Source: Dallia pectoralis (Eukaryota; Chordata; Actinopteri; Esociformes; Umbridae). From it: a DNA stretch of 64,000 bases. The notes beneath the pieces were generated by a model that was given only the letters and a program-made list of their open reading frames with translations, did no database searches and was not told the origin of the DNA. A program made the position numbers and the translations under genes. The DNA lies in the NCBI GenBank assembly GCA_029465975.1, contig CM055743.1:17961507-18025506 (forward strand), written 5' to 3'. Shown in pieces: positions 25,393 to 36,800 of this stretch; position 1 is the first letter of the stretch; the number at the start of each line of letters is the position of its first letter.

Positions 25393-25434
25393 GTTCATTA
25401 GATTTGCAACTGAAACCTTGCAAATCTAATGAAC
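25393..25434. repeat. perfect 17-bp inverted repeat (hairpin)
   Basis: GTTCATTAGATTTGCAA (25393-25409) is followed by an 8-base loop and the exact reverse complement (25418-25434). It lies just upstream of the 22-bp minisatellite. There is no T-run after it and no reason to call it a terminator. Confidence 0.9.
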
Positions 25435-25439
25435 TGAAA

Positions 25440-25870
25440 TGGCTTGTGGGTCGCTCCCGGTCAGCTTGTGTGGGGCACTCCCGGTCAGCTTGTGTGGGGC
25501 GCTCCCAGTCAGCTTGTGGGGTGCTCCCGGTCAGCTAGTGGGGTGCTCCCGGTCAGCTTGTGGGGCGCTCCCGGTCAGCTTGTGTGGGGCGCTCCCAGTC
25601 AGCTTGTGGGGCGCTCCCGGTCAGCTAGTGGGGTGCTCCCGGTCAGCTTGTGGGGCGCTCCCGGTCAGCTAGTGGGATGCTCCCGGTCAGCTTGTGGGGC
25701 GCTCCCGGTCAGCTTGTGGGGCGCTCCCGGTCAGCTAGTGGGATGCTCCCGGTCAGCTTGTGGGGCGCTCCCGGTCAGCTTGTGGGGCCCCCTGGTCAGC
25801 TTGTGGGGCGCTCCCGGTCAGCTTGTGGGGTGCTCCCGGTCAGCTTGTGTGGGGTGCTCCCGGTCAGCTC
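25440..25870. repeat. GC-rich 22-bp minisatellite
   Basis: About 19 copies of a 22-base unit with core GTGGGGCGCTCCCGGTCAGC; some copies have an extra GT or an AG/AT change. The array is strikingly GC-rich against AT-rich flanks. It is free of stop codons in some frames and gives spurious reading frames (25,444-25,980 and 25,439-25,672) of repeated GALPVSLWG and CSRSACG. These are not genes. Confidence 0.95.
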
Positions 25871-26038
25871 TGATTAACACCTACCATCAGATGGGTCCAT
25901 GCATTCAGGTGTACGTCAGTTTGATGTGTGCCACCTGCCTAAATATTGTAGACCATGCAGGTACCTCTTCATGGCAATAGTATTCCCTGATTGCAGTGTC
26001 CTCTTTTAACCTGATGATGTCACAGGACACATTCAGGG

Positions 26039-27481
26039 CAGTGGCGTAAATCTGATCAACCAGTAGGGGGGGCAATAAACATAACATTTCTGAAGAGCAA
26101 TTTTTTAAGGGGATACAAATATAATACAGCCACAACTTGTAGAGGATTTGTGTACAAAGCAAAAAGCCCTAATACTATCATTAATGTAGCATGGAGACTG
26201 TACCATTATCCTTCATAAGCCCTAATACTATCATTAGTGTAGCATGGAGACTGTACCATTATCCTTCATAAGCCCTAATACTATCATTAGTGTAGCATGC
26301 AGACTGTACCATTATCCTTCATAAGCCCTAATACTATCATTAGTGTAGCATGGAGACTGTACCATTATCCTTCATAAGCCCTAATACTATCATTAGTGTA
26401 GCATGCAGACTGTACCATTATCCTTCAAAAGCCCTAATACTATCATTAGTGTAGCATGGAGACTGTACCATTATCCTTCATAAGCCCTAATACTATCATT
26501 AGTGTAGCATGGAGACTGTACCATTATCCTTCATAAGCCCTAATACTATCATTAGTGTAGCATGGAGACTGTACCATTATCCTTCATAAGCCCTAATACT
26601 ATCATTAGTGTAGCATGGAGACTGTACCATTATCCTTCATAAGCCCTAATACTATCATTAGTGTAGCATGGAGACTGTACCATTATCCTTCTTTTCAGTG
26701 TTTCTTTTGATTCAATGAAAAAGCTGACTAAATGGACCAAACAATTCTTCTTTAAAACCATGTATTTATTTTTAACTTGGTTTACCATCAAGCCAAAAAA
26801 ACAACTTAAAACATAATGACTAATATGGAAAAGGTGCCCATATAAAATAAATACAATGCTTTTGTACCAAACTGTTTGACAAATCAGCCACTTAACTTCA
26901 CATTGAGCAAAACACAACTGTAGATCTTCAATATTAACCCTAATATCAGCTCACACACATAACATTAGGCTTATCGCCGTGTAAACGTTAGCTAGTGGGT
27001 GCATTTCTATCCAACAAGCTATTAAACAAGCTAGATAACGTTACATTATATTACACTAACATAGCGAACTTTTTGTCATGATGCCTAATTCATTAATTAC
27101 TCAACATCATTTATATTTGAGAAAAGAAAAACTCCATCCGATGTTTAATGTGAATAAAATGTCCTTGAACCGCCTACTTACTACATTCCTGTCATTACCG
27201 TTCTGGCTTATAGCCTGCTGTGAGAGTGCAGCAGATCCTAAGGTACAGCAGGCATTAGATCAAACCACTGTGAGGCAAGGGAGGGGGGACTCAAAATGTT
27301 TATAAACTTAAAAAGCATTTTGTTGGGGTTTGTATTGTTTTACATCTTCGACAGATATTTTAAGTATACATCATTATGTTATATACAATACACAGCATTG
27401 TGTTAATGATATTTCTAGGGGGGGACAACCCTAAGGTGGGGGGTCCTGACTCCCCCGTCCCCCCCGGGATTTACGCCCCTT
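26039..27481. mobile_element. nonautonomous hAT-like element with 8-bp target-site duplication
   Basis: The 1443-bp element is bounded by ATTCAGGG at 26,031-26,038 and 27,482-27,489. Its ends are inverted: CAGTGGCGTAAATC on the left, and on the right the reverse complement reads AAGGGGCGTAAATC. An 8-bp target-site duplication with CAG-type ends fits the hAT superfamily. There is no transposase frame; inside are a 53-bp tandem array and AT-rich sequence. G-runs lie just inside both ends. Confidence 0.8.
26164..26692. repeat. 53-bp tandem repeat inside the hAT element
   Basis: Ten nearly identical copies of a 53-base unit (containing AGCCCTAATACTATCATTAG and GTAGCATGGAGACTGTACC) lie head to tail. 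Differences are single bases (GGAGAC versus GCAGAC; CATAAG versus CAAAAG). The array is wholly inside the hAT element, near its left end. Confidence 0.95.
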
Positions 27482-27654
27482 ATTCAGGGGTCTTGTACAG
27501 TCCATACCTCAGTGTGCCAGCGCCGTTTTGCCGACATGCATGATGCAGACCACCAACAGAGTAAATCAGGCAGGTGGTCATAATGTTTTGGTCAGTGTAT
27601 GCCCTTAAATGCCTTTTTTTGCAAGATGACATAACCGGATAACTAACGTGAAAG

Positions 27655-28747
27655 TATGAAGGTAAAACAGCGACATAAGTTTTTTTCTTGTAATTTGTTT
27701 TTTTCTTTTGAAACTCGTTTTGTACTTAGGTTTTCATTCTTGTAATTGTTTTTTTTCTTTTGAAACTCGTTTTGTACAAAAGTTTTTCTTTCTTGTAATT
27801 CGTTTTTTTCTTTTGAAACTCGTTTTGTACAAAAGTTTTTCTTTCTTGTAATAGGTTTTGTACAAAAAACCAACGCGCAGAGTTTTGTCACTAATATTCC
27901 ACCAGCACTGTGACAAAAGTTTTTCTTTCTTGTAAATCAGTCTGTGCCCAAACGTTTCACTGCGTTTCCAAACAGAAACCCCAAACGTATTCTGACCAAT
28001 GAACGGATAGCTATCTTAGCGTGGCCCTTTGAACTTCAACCAATCGTTACTCCTTGCAAAGGGTAGAAGAAAAGCCATGGCTCGGCATGGTCAGCATCTG
28101 TTACCTCAAGTAAGTTTTCGATTATGTAAAACGTATTTTCATGTCCATGCAGTAGTAATTAAAAGATTATTTTATATTATTTTATTTAATATTGCATGGA
28201 CATGAAAATACGTTTTACATAATCGTATTTTCATGTCCATGTAGTAGTAATTAAAATATTATTTTATTTAATACTGCATGGACATGAAAATAATTTTTAC
28301 TTGAGGTAACAGATGCTGACCATGCCGAGCCATGGCTTTTCTTCTACCCTTTGCAAGGAGTAACGATTGGTTGAAGTTCAAAGGGCCACGCTAAGATAGC
28401 TATCCGTTCATTGGTCAGAATACGTTTGGGGTTTCTGTTTGGAAACGCAGTGAAACGTTTGGGCACAGACTGATTTACAAGAAAGAAAAACTTTTGTCAC
28501 AGTGCTGGTGGAATATTAGTGACAAAACTCTGCGCGTTTTTTTGTACAAAACCTATTACAAGAAAGAAAAACCTTTGTACAAAACGAGTTTCAAAAGAAA
28601 AAAACGAATTACAAGAAAGAAAAACTTTTGTACAAAACGAGTTTCAAAAGAAAAAAAACAATTACAAGAAAGAAAACCTAAGTACAAAACGAGTTTCAAA
28701 AGAAAAAAACAATTACAAGAAAAAAATGTCGCTGTTTTACCTTCATA
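27655..28747. mobile_element. fold-back element: 1.09-kb long inverted repeat
   Basis: The two halves are near-perfect reverse complements: arms of about 480 bp from 27,655 and ending at 28,747. Terminal sequence is TATGAAGGTAAAACAGCGAC on the left and its complement on the right. A candidate 6-bp target-site duplication, TGAAAG, flanks it (27,649-27,654 and 28,748-28,753). Each arm holds three to four subterminal repeats of about 53 bp built on CTTTTGAAACTCGTTTTGTA. The centre has a second nested palindrome (GTATTTTCATGTCCATG and complements, 28,134-28,290). No transposase was found. The short frames translating as KTSFKRKK repeats appear on opposite strands of the two arms and are not genes. 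Superfamily unknown. Confidence 0.88.
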
Positions 28748-28753
28748 TGAAAG

Positions 28754-30354
28754 ACCCTTAAATCAATCAGAATAAACAAAGACACACTATAGTTAATAGA
28801 TAATAATAAACATCAAAGTGCACTAACTACAGTACGAATTATGCTGCCAGTGCTTTATGGATCATATTATTGAACTTTATCTGTTTGCTTTTGATCGAGT
28901 GCGGTTCTGATAAACGTGTTAATCATTAGTCAACGTGATAGGCCATATGGTTCTATCCACTTTGATATTAGAAACATCAAAACATTGCTCATTTGTTTTC
29001 ACAGAGTCGTACTCGGAATACATTTTTTAACAGTAAGTTACTTTTATTCAACCTGTAAAATAACAAAAAAATAGGACCTGGTCTCGGTGTTCTCGTTGGT
29101 AGATTTGTTCCTGAATATATGCAATGCACATAACTTTGTAAAAACAGGCAACATTTATAAATGTAATCGCCGTTGCTGTGTTAACAAATAAATGCCTGGC
29201 TGCCTCCAGTTAAATCTTCGTCCACGCTATCGCAAATGTATCTATTTTAAAGCTAAAAACAAGCTTTAGTGAACTGTGGCTATCATCAGCTTTGCATTTT
29301 CTAGCAGTCACAGCTGTAAAGTAACTTTAGTCAGGTGCAAATTCAGTCTTCTACGGTGCTAGCTGTATCGAAAAGAAGGAGACTCCACTCATGACATCAT
29401 CTATTTAAAATGTATCTATATAATTGATACCTGATGTTGAGAATAAAATTCCTGTGTCTATAAAGATTAACATTAAATATCTGCTTCTTTTTTTAATACA
29501 TGTTGACAGTGTTGGGCCGTCACTAGAGGGCGCTGTTGACAAACTGAGGATTTCTGAATAGTCACCCCAGAATACTGACTTTGACTTTTCATAGTTTTTA
29601 ACGTCGCAAGGAGCATACATAAATTAACAGCTTGCAATCTTTGCTTCCCTGAACGAACTTAGAATGCAAATAATTATCTTAGAAATATTTTGCATTTTAC
29701 TTGGTTAATCTAGATCCAGAATCATGCAAAACAGAGCTTTTGTTCATTTGGGATAGTCTAAAACATTAGCAAATACAGTTGTTGTCTTTTTGGGGTGTTT
29801 GGGACATTTCTCAACACCATTCATGAAACTGCATAAATAAGCATGCCCTCTCAACTCTCAAACCTCTCAGACAGCACAGACTACAGTGGTATGACTTGGC
29901 ACCCGATCTAACTAGACCACTATCAAGAAGGAAATGATCCTCTGGCATGTAACCAGCATGCTTCCCTAATCTCTGTGCATTACTTTAAACCAGAGCCACC
30001 TGTCCAGTGGTCAAATTAAGTCCACAACATTAGGATTTGTATTTCATTGGTTAATTGCTCAGTTTTATAATGAAAAGCCTTGTCAGTATTTAGTTGATGG
30101 TGATGATGTCCTGAATCTGAGAGAAAGTGTGCTACACCTTTTCACTCATCATTTATATGCGCCTGTGTCCTGCCCGCTGGCCATCTTAATCTATTTAGTT
30201 TTTTTTGACCAGTCGGAATGGTTATTTCTTTGCAAATTAGTTCCATCCCAGAGTTGTCTCGTCAATGTTGATGACATTTTTTATGCCTGTGATCAAACCC
30301 ACAATTACTGGGACTCCAGATATTAAATAAAATACCAGTTTTATAAATGCTTTA
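28754..30354. other. intergenic upstream of eppk1, nothing coding recognised
   Basis: No supportable gene in 1.6 kb. It contains a CTCF-like motif at 29,520-29,533. An upstream noncoding exon or promoter of eppk1 could lie here, since the eppk1 coding exon starts after a splice acceptor, but I cannot identify it. Confidence 0.4.
29520..29533 (+). promoter_or_regulatory. CTCF-like core motif
   Basis: TCACTAGAGGGCGC matches 13 of 14 positions of the degenerate CTCF core CCRSNAGRKGGCRS. It lies 1.3 kb upstream of the eppk1 coding exon, oriented + . Binding is inferred from the motif only. Confidence 0.35.
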
Positions 30355-30617
30355 ATCAGCACAGCCTTTTTCAGTTGTCCTAACATAATTGCAAGTGTTT
30401 AGTAGTATAATCAATACGCCTTTTTAAATTATAAACTTACATTGAAAAACACAACAAGACATTGGAGAAACAGTAGTATCAGTTGCTAATGGGTCTCTGT
30501 ATGCCTATATTTGTCTATAATGCCTTTCTGATCAATTGCGTGTCATTGTAATGGACACACAAAAAACATGTTCTTCAAAAACATGGACACTTCTAAGTGA
30601 CCCCGAACTATTGAAAG
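30355..30617 (+). mobile_element. short interspersed DNA-transposon-derived repeat, copy 2
   Basis: This is the same family and orientation as 22,310-22,550. It keeps CTAACATAATTGCAAGTG near the start, TTTCTGATCAATTGCGTGTC in the middle and ACACTTCTAAGTGACCCCGA near the end. It ends about 230 bp upstream of the eppk1 coding exon. Family recognised from memory only. Confidence 0.55.
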
Positions 30618-30851
30618 ATTGTGTATATAGAAAAGTATGCATTCAAATGTTAAGCTTGATGAATTTGACGAATTTAGGCTCAGTATAAAAGGCTTTTAGT
30701 AGCCTGCTGTAATAGAATACTTTTCACTGAAATATAATTTCAGTTTTATTGAGAATCTTTGCTACGAATCTAAAAGTTTTGATATGTTAGAGTTTAAGTC
30801 CTTCAGATGTAGATTTTCTGTTTAAATATTCTCTGTGTTTTTACAGATTTG

Positions 30852-33800
30852 ATGGTCAAGATGGAGTCATTTAGTAAAGAAATGGAAGGGAAAGTAAATG
30901 GACACGCTCAACCGGGAATCGGTGCAGTGGCTGGAGTCTTCTTGGAGATGACTAATGAGAAGATGACCATATATCAAGCCATGAAGAAAAGTCTACTGAA
31001 GCCTGACACCGCGTTGGCCCTGTTGGAAGCTCAGGCTGCCACTGAGGGAATCGTAGACCTGATCAATAAAAAGAGCTTTTCAGTAGAAGAAGCTGTCAAG
31101 GAAGGAATTGTTGGACCAGAGATGAGAGAGAAACTTCTTGTTGCAGAACGTGCCATTGATGGTTACACGGATCCATACACCAACGAAAAACTATCGGTGT
31201 TCAAAGCCATACAAAAAGATGTCATTCCAAAAGATTATGGATTCAGGTTGCTTGACGCTCAAATATCCACAAAAGGCCTATATGACCCTGTTGAAAAGGC
31301 GTATATCTCTGTGGATTTAGCAACTGCGAAAGGACACTACGAAAAAGGCTTACTTTCTGAACGGACCGAGGAGCTCAAAGTATTCTACGATCCAAACTCA
31401 CAAAAGAATCTCAACTACCGAACTCTGATAGACCAGTGCATAGTCGATTCTGACACAAACTATCGGCTGCTCCCCATCCGAATTACATTCAAAGGGCTGC
31501 GCCGGGGGGTGTCCTCCAATGAGCTTCTGAAGTCCAAGATTATTGACACAGAGACCTATAACAATTTACAGAAAGGCAAGACAACAACTCGGAACGTGAT
31601 GCTCATGGAAACAGTAAAAGAATACCTAGAAGGCAAAGGGAGCATCGCTGGAGTGGCGATGCTCTCGTCCAATCAGAGAATGAGCATCTATCAGGCAATG
31701 AAGAAGGGAATTCTCATGCCCGGAACCGCGTTGATTCTTCTTGAGGCACAAGCTGCTACCGGATTCATGATTGACCCGGTTCTGAACGAGAAATTCAGCG
31801 TGATCGAGGCGATCAAAAACAAGCTAGTGGGCCCTGAATACCACGCCAAATTAGATTCGGCCGAGCGGGCAGTCACAGGATACACGGACCCTTACACAAA
31901 TAAAACAATATCCCTGTTTCAGGCACTTTCAAAAGACTTAATTGTGAAGGAGCATGGGATACGCCTGCTGGAAGCTCAAATTGCTACAGGAGGAATAATT
32001 GACCCGATCAACAGTCACAGACTTCCTGTGGATGTGGCGTACAGTCGCGGTTTCTTTGATGAAGACATGAATGCGATACTCGAGGATTCCGGCGATGACA
32101 CGAAAGGATTCTTTGATCCGAACACAAAGGACAATTTAACGTACCTTCAGTTGATGGAAAGATGCGTCATCGACCCAGGCACTGGACTCTGTCTGCTTCC
32201 TCTATTGGAAGAGTCAGATGGGCAAAAACATGGTTTTATCAACTATCAAACCAAACTCGACTTTAAGAAAGTCACAGTGAAGGTGACTTGTGGAAAGTAC
32301 ATGGGAATGACGGTATCCCTATGGGAATTGCTGATGTCAGAATATTTCGACGAACATCTGAGACTAGACATAATTAGTGAATACAAGCAAGGACATCTTA
32401 CAATGACGATTATCACAAAAAAAATTATCGAGGTCATAGAGCACTCAGTGAAAACAACTCAGGTCGTCTTCAAAGGAATCCGTGAGACCGTGACAGCGAC
32501 GCAGCTCAGGGAAGCAGATATAATTAGCGATAAAGACTTGGAGGAACTCAACGAAGGCAAGAAGACAGTGGAGGAGGTCACAGAGGATAAAACCGTTCAC
32601 ATGTACTTACAAGGAAAAGAAAGCATTGCTGGTGTTTTGCTCCCTGATTCTCAGATCATGACAATCTACCAAGCAAAACAAAAGGGGAAACTGATGCCCG
32701 GAACGGCACTCATTCTACTGGAAGCTCAAGCAGCAACCGGATTCATCATCGACCCTGTTGCCAATAGAAAGTTTTCAGTTAATGAGGCCGCGAAAGCGAA
32801 CATAATAGGGCCTGACCTTATTGAAAAGCTGAAATCAGCGGAGAAAGCAGTGACTGGCTACATAGATCCATACACTGGCAGAACCATCTCTCTGTTTCAA
32901 GCTATGCAGAAAGACCTCATCTTGAAAGACCATGGAATCCGTCTGCTGGAGGCCCAGATTGCCACTGGAGGAATCATTGATCCTGTTAACAGCCATCGTA
33001 TTCCTGTCCACATAGCTTACAAGAGGGGATACTTCAATGAAGAAATGAATACCATTCTTGACGATCCCAGTGACGACAATAAAGGTTTTTTTGACCCAAA
33101 CACTCATGAGAATCTGACATACCTGCAGCTCATGGCCAGGTGCCTCAGCGATCCCGGCACCGGCCTTTGTCTCCTGCCCCTCAAAGACAAAAGTAACAGA
33201 GTCAACATTCAAGATCACATAAAGAACACATTCCAAGCTACAAATGTCAGAGTTAAATATGGCAGGTTCAGTCACAAGCAGGAAACACTCTGGGATCTCA
33301 TCAACTCTGAATATCTGTGTGAAGACAAAAGACAGGAACTATTCAAGTTGTACAAGTCGAAGATGATCACAGTCGAGGAGATTGTGTCAATAGTCTTGGA
33401 AATCATTGAACACAAGGAGATAAATCAGCAAGCCGGTCTTAACTTTGAGGGACTGAGGGGGAATGTTTCCGCCGTGGATCTTTTGAACTTCAAAATTGTG
33501 GATGAAAAAACATATCGAAGTTTGATTGAGGGGAAACTGACAACCAAGGACGTAATGAATATAGACACTGTGAGGTCTTATCTGAAAGGGAACAGCTGTG
33601 TTGCCGGGGTGATACTCCAGCCTTCAAATGAAAAAATGAGCATCTACGAGGCCAAGAAAAAGGGAATTCTTACCCCGGGTACCGCATTGTGTCTTCTGGA
33701 AGCTCAAGCAGCCACAGGCTTCATCATTGATCCTCTTCAGAACCACAAACTGACAGTGGAACAGGCTCTGAAAGATAAAATAATTGGACCGGAACTGTAC

Positions 33801-36800
33801 GAAAAGCTCCTGTCAGCAGAGAAGGCAGTTATTGGCTACACAGACCCGTACACCGGTAAAAAGATCTCACTCTTCCAAGCCATGAAAAAGGATTTGATTC
33901 TGCAGCAGCACGGTATTCGTTTACTCGAAGCCCAGATTGCAACAGGCGGCATCATTGACCCGTTGAAGTGTCTTCATTTGCCCCTCGAGGTTGCATACAG
34001 AGAAGGATACTTCGATGCAGAGCTTAATCAGATCCTGATGGATCCCAGTGATGACACCAAGGGATTCTTTGACCCAAGAACACAAGCGAACTTGACCTAC
34101 ATGGAAATGATGGACCAGTGTATCAAGGAGCCAGAGACAGGTCTTTGCCTTCTGCCAATAACGGACAAAACGAAGACACAAGAGGATAAAACTAAGAAAA
34201 TATACTCGGACGCTGAAATAAAACGAGAGTTTGAGAAGACAACTGTTGACGTGTCAGTGGGGCAATACTCAGGAAAGGCAGTCTCTCTTTGGGAGTTGAT
34301 TCACTCAGGATACTTCACTGACGAAGAAAAATCCCAATACCTTGAAAAATACAGAACAAAGAAGATAACCATTGAAATATTCATTCAATTGGTAATATCC
34401 GACGTCACAAAACTGGAAAAAAACAAAACTGAGAAAACAACAATGGGCCTGAGAAAGCCTGTCACTGCACAGCAACTACTGGGCTCAAGCATTATTGACG
34501 CACACAACTTCAAGAGACTGGAGGAAGGAAAAGAAACTCTCGAACAGGTGACCCAACTGGAATCAGTTAAGCCATTTCTAACGGGTACAGGAAGTGTTGC
34601 TGGCGTCCGGATTCTCACATCAAAAAAAGTAATGAGCATTTATGAGGCAATGACCAAAGGTTTCCTTACACCTGGTAACGCGCTGACACTGCTTGAGGCC
34701 CAGGCTGCAACGGGGTTTCTCATTGACCCAATCAAAAACACATATCTAACTGTTGACAACGCTGCAAAAGAGCAACTCATTGGACCCGAAATACATGAAA
34801 AACTGCTCTCAGCTGAACGAGCAGTCACTGGATACGTTGATCCATACACAGATGCCACCATATCGTTATTTGAAGCCATGGAAAAAGGTTTGATTGAGAA
34901 AGGTCATGGGCTACGTCTTTTAGATGCACAAATTGCAACAGGTGGAATAATTGACCCAGTCAATAGCCACAGGATTCCTGCTCATGTCGCAAAGAAAAAG
35001 GGCTACTTGGATGAAAAAACTAGTGAAATAATGGCCAATCAACTTGATGAAACAGAAGGATTCGTTGACCCCAACACAAAAGAACATCTCACATATCTTC
35101 AGCTAAAACGGACATGTGAAAAGGATTCTCAAACAGGGCTTTTGCTTTTACCGATACAAGGAGAAAAGAAATCAGACTTTCAAACAGACATTCAAACAAA
35201 GGAAGCGTTCAAAGAGAAAACTGTGGTCATCAAGGCAGGTGAGGGGGGAAGAAAGTCTTCACTCTGGGATGCGTTACATTCTGAGGCTATTTCGAATCGT
35301 AAGAGAGAGCAGCTCTTAAAGCAATACAAGACGGGGGCATTAACAATAGAAGAGATAACGGAAATTGTATTGACAATAATAGAAGAAGTGGCATCAAAAC
35401 AAAAAAAGTTTAAGGGACTTAGGAAGCAAGTCTCAGCAAGTGAACTGTATGAGTCAAAAATAATCTCAAAGGAACTATTTTCTCAAATCATTCATGGAGA
35501 AGTTAACGAAGACACTGTAAACAATCTGGAATCAATAAAAAAGTTTTTAGGGCCAACAAACTGCATTGCAGGAGTAAGAATTGAATCAACCAAGGAGATA
35601 ATGAGCATCTACCAGGCCAAATCCAAAGGTCTTCTGACTCCTGGAACCTCCCTGGTATTGCTGGAGGCACAGGCTGCCACTGGATATGTCATTGACCCAG
35701 TGAAGAACAAGAAGCTATCTGTAGAAGAGGCAGCAGCTCAAGGTGTGGTTGGAAACGAGTGGAAAAACAAACTGCTTTCAGCAGAGAGTGCAGTCACTGG
35801 ATACAAAGATCCATACACAGGAAACACCATCAGCTTGTTCCAGGCCTTGAAAAAGGATCTGATTGTTAAAGACCATGGAATTCGCCTTCTTGAGGCACAG
35901 ATTGCAACCGGCGGTATCATTGACCCAGTGTACAGTCACAGAGTGCCTGTGGAGGTTGCGTACAAGAGAGGATACTTTGATGAGGAAATGAACAAGGTCC
36001 TCGAAGACCCTGGCGATGACACCAAGGGCTTTTTTGACCCCAACACACAGGAGAACCTGACCTACCTGCAGCTTGTGGAGAGATGTGTGACGGACCCAGA
36101 TACGGGCCTTAGTTTACTTGTAATTGTCAAGAAAGGAGAGACTTACTTCTTCATTGATGAGCAAACCAAGACAATGCTGAAGTCCATGACAACGACTAAT
36201 GCCGGGGGCCAATTCCAAGGAAAGACAGTGTCTCTTTGGGATCTCCTCTACTCAAAATACATCACTGAGGAGCAAAGGAGAGAGATTGTGCAGCAGTATA
36301 AATCTGGAGCAATCCCTAGTCAACGCTTCATGGAGATGATATTGTCAATTATTCAGCAAGTGACCACCACTACAACAAGTTCTGTGACAACATGCACGCA
36401 ACTCGAGACGATTCCTACAACAAAAACTATTACCACAATAACCACAGAGACAACATTTCATGGTATCAGGAAGGATGTTACTGCTGGAGAACTTCTGGAA
36501 TCCAAAATTATTGACAAGAAACTCTATGAAGATCTCAGCGCAGGAAAAGTCACGGTAAATCAAGTGAGTGAAATGGACTCAGTTCGCAAGTTCCTGAAGG
36601 GGTCAAACTGCATTGCAGGCATATATGTTCAGTCCTCCAAAAAAATCATGAGCATCTATGACGCCAAATCCAAAGGTCTTCTGACTCCTGGAACCTCTCT
36701 GGTATTGCTGGAAGCACAGGCTGCCACTGGATTTGTCATTGACCCAGTGAAGAACAAGAAGCTATCTGTAGAAGAGGCAGCAGCTCAAGGTGTGGTTGGA

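Larger units (their letters stand above)
25880..27600 (+). mobile_element. Tc1-like transposon relic, split by a hAT element
   Basis: Two pieces of one Tc1/mariner-like element lie at 25,880-26,038 and 27,482-27,600. The first matches the C-terminal third of a common fish Tc1-like transposase gene, and the second matches its last codons and terminal sequence (CAGGTGGTCATAATGTTTTG near 27,570). The same family occurs reversed at 59,020-59,520. Removing the intervening hAT restores collinearity. The coding frame is full of changes and an internal deletion, so it is a fossil. Assignment is from memory of the family's sequence. Confidence 0.7.

Noticed and set aside
25439..25980. Long frame with repeated GALPVSLWG / CSRSACG peptides
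   Set aside because: It reads through a 22-bp minisatellite and then into a Tc1-like relic; not a gene.
27643..28775. Frames with KTSFKRKK repeats on opposite strands
   Set aside because: They mirror each other in the two arms of the fold-back element and derive from its subterminal repeats.
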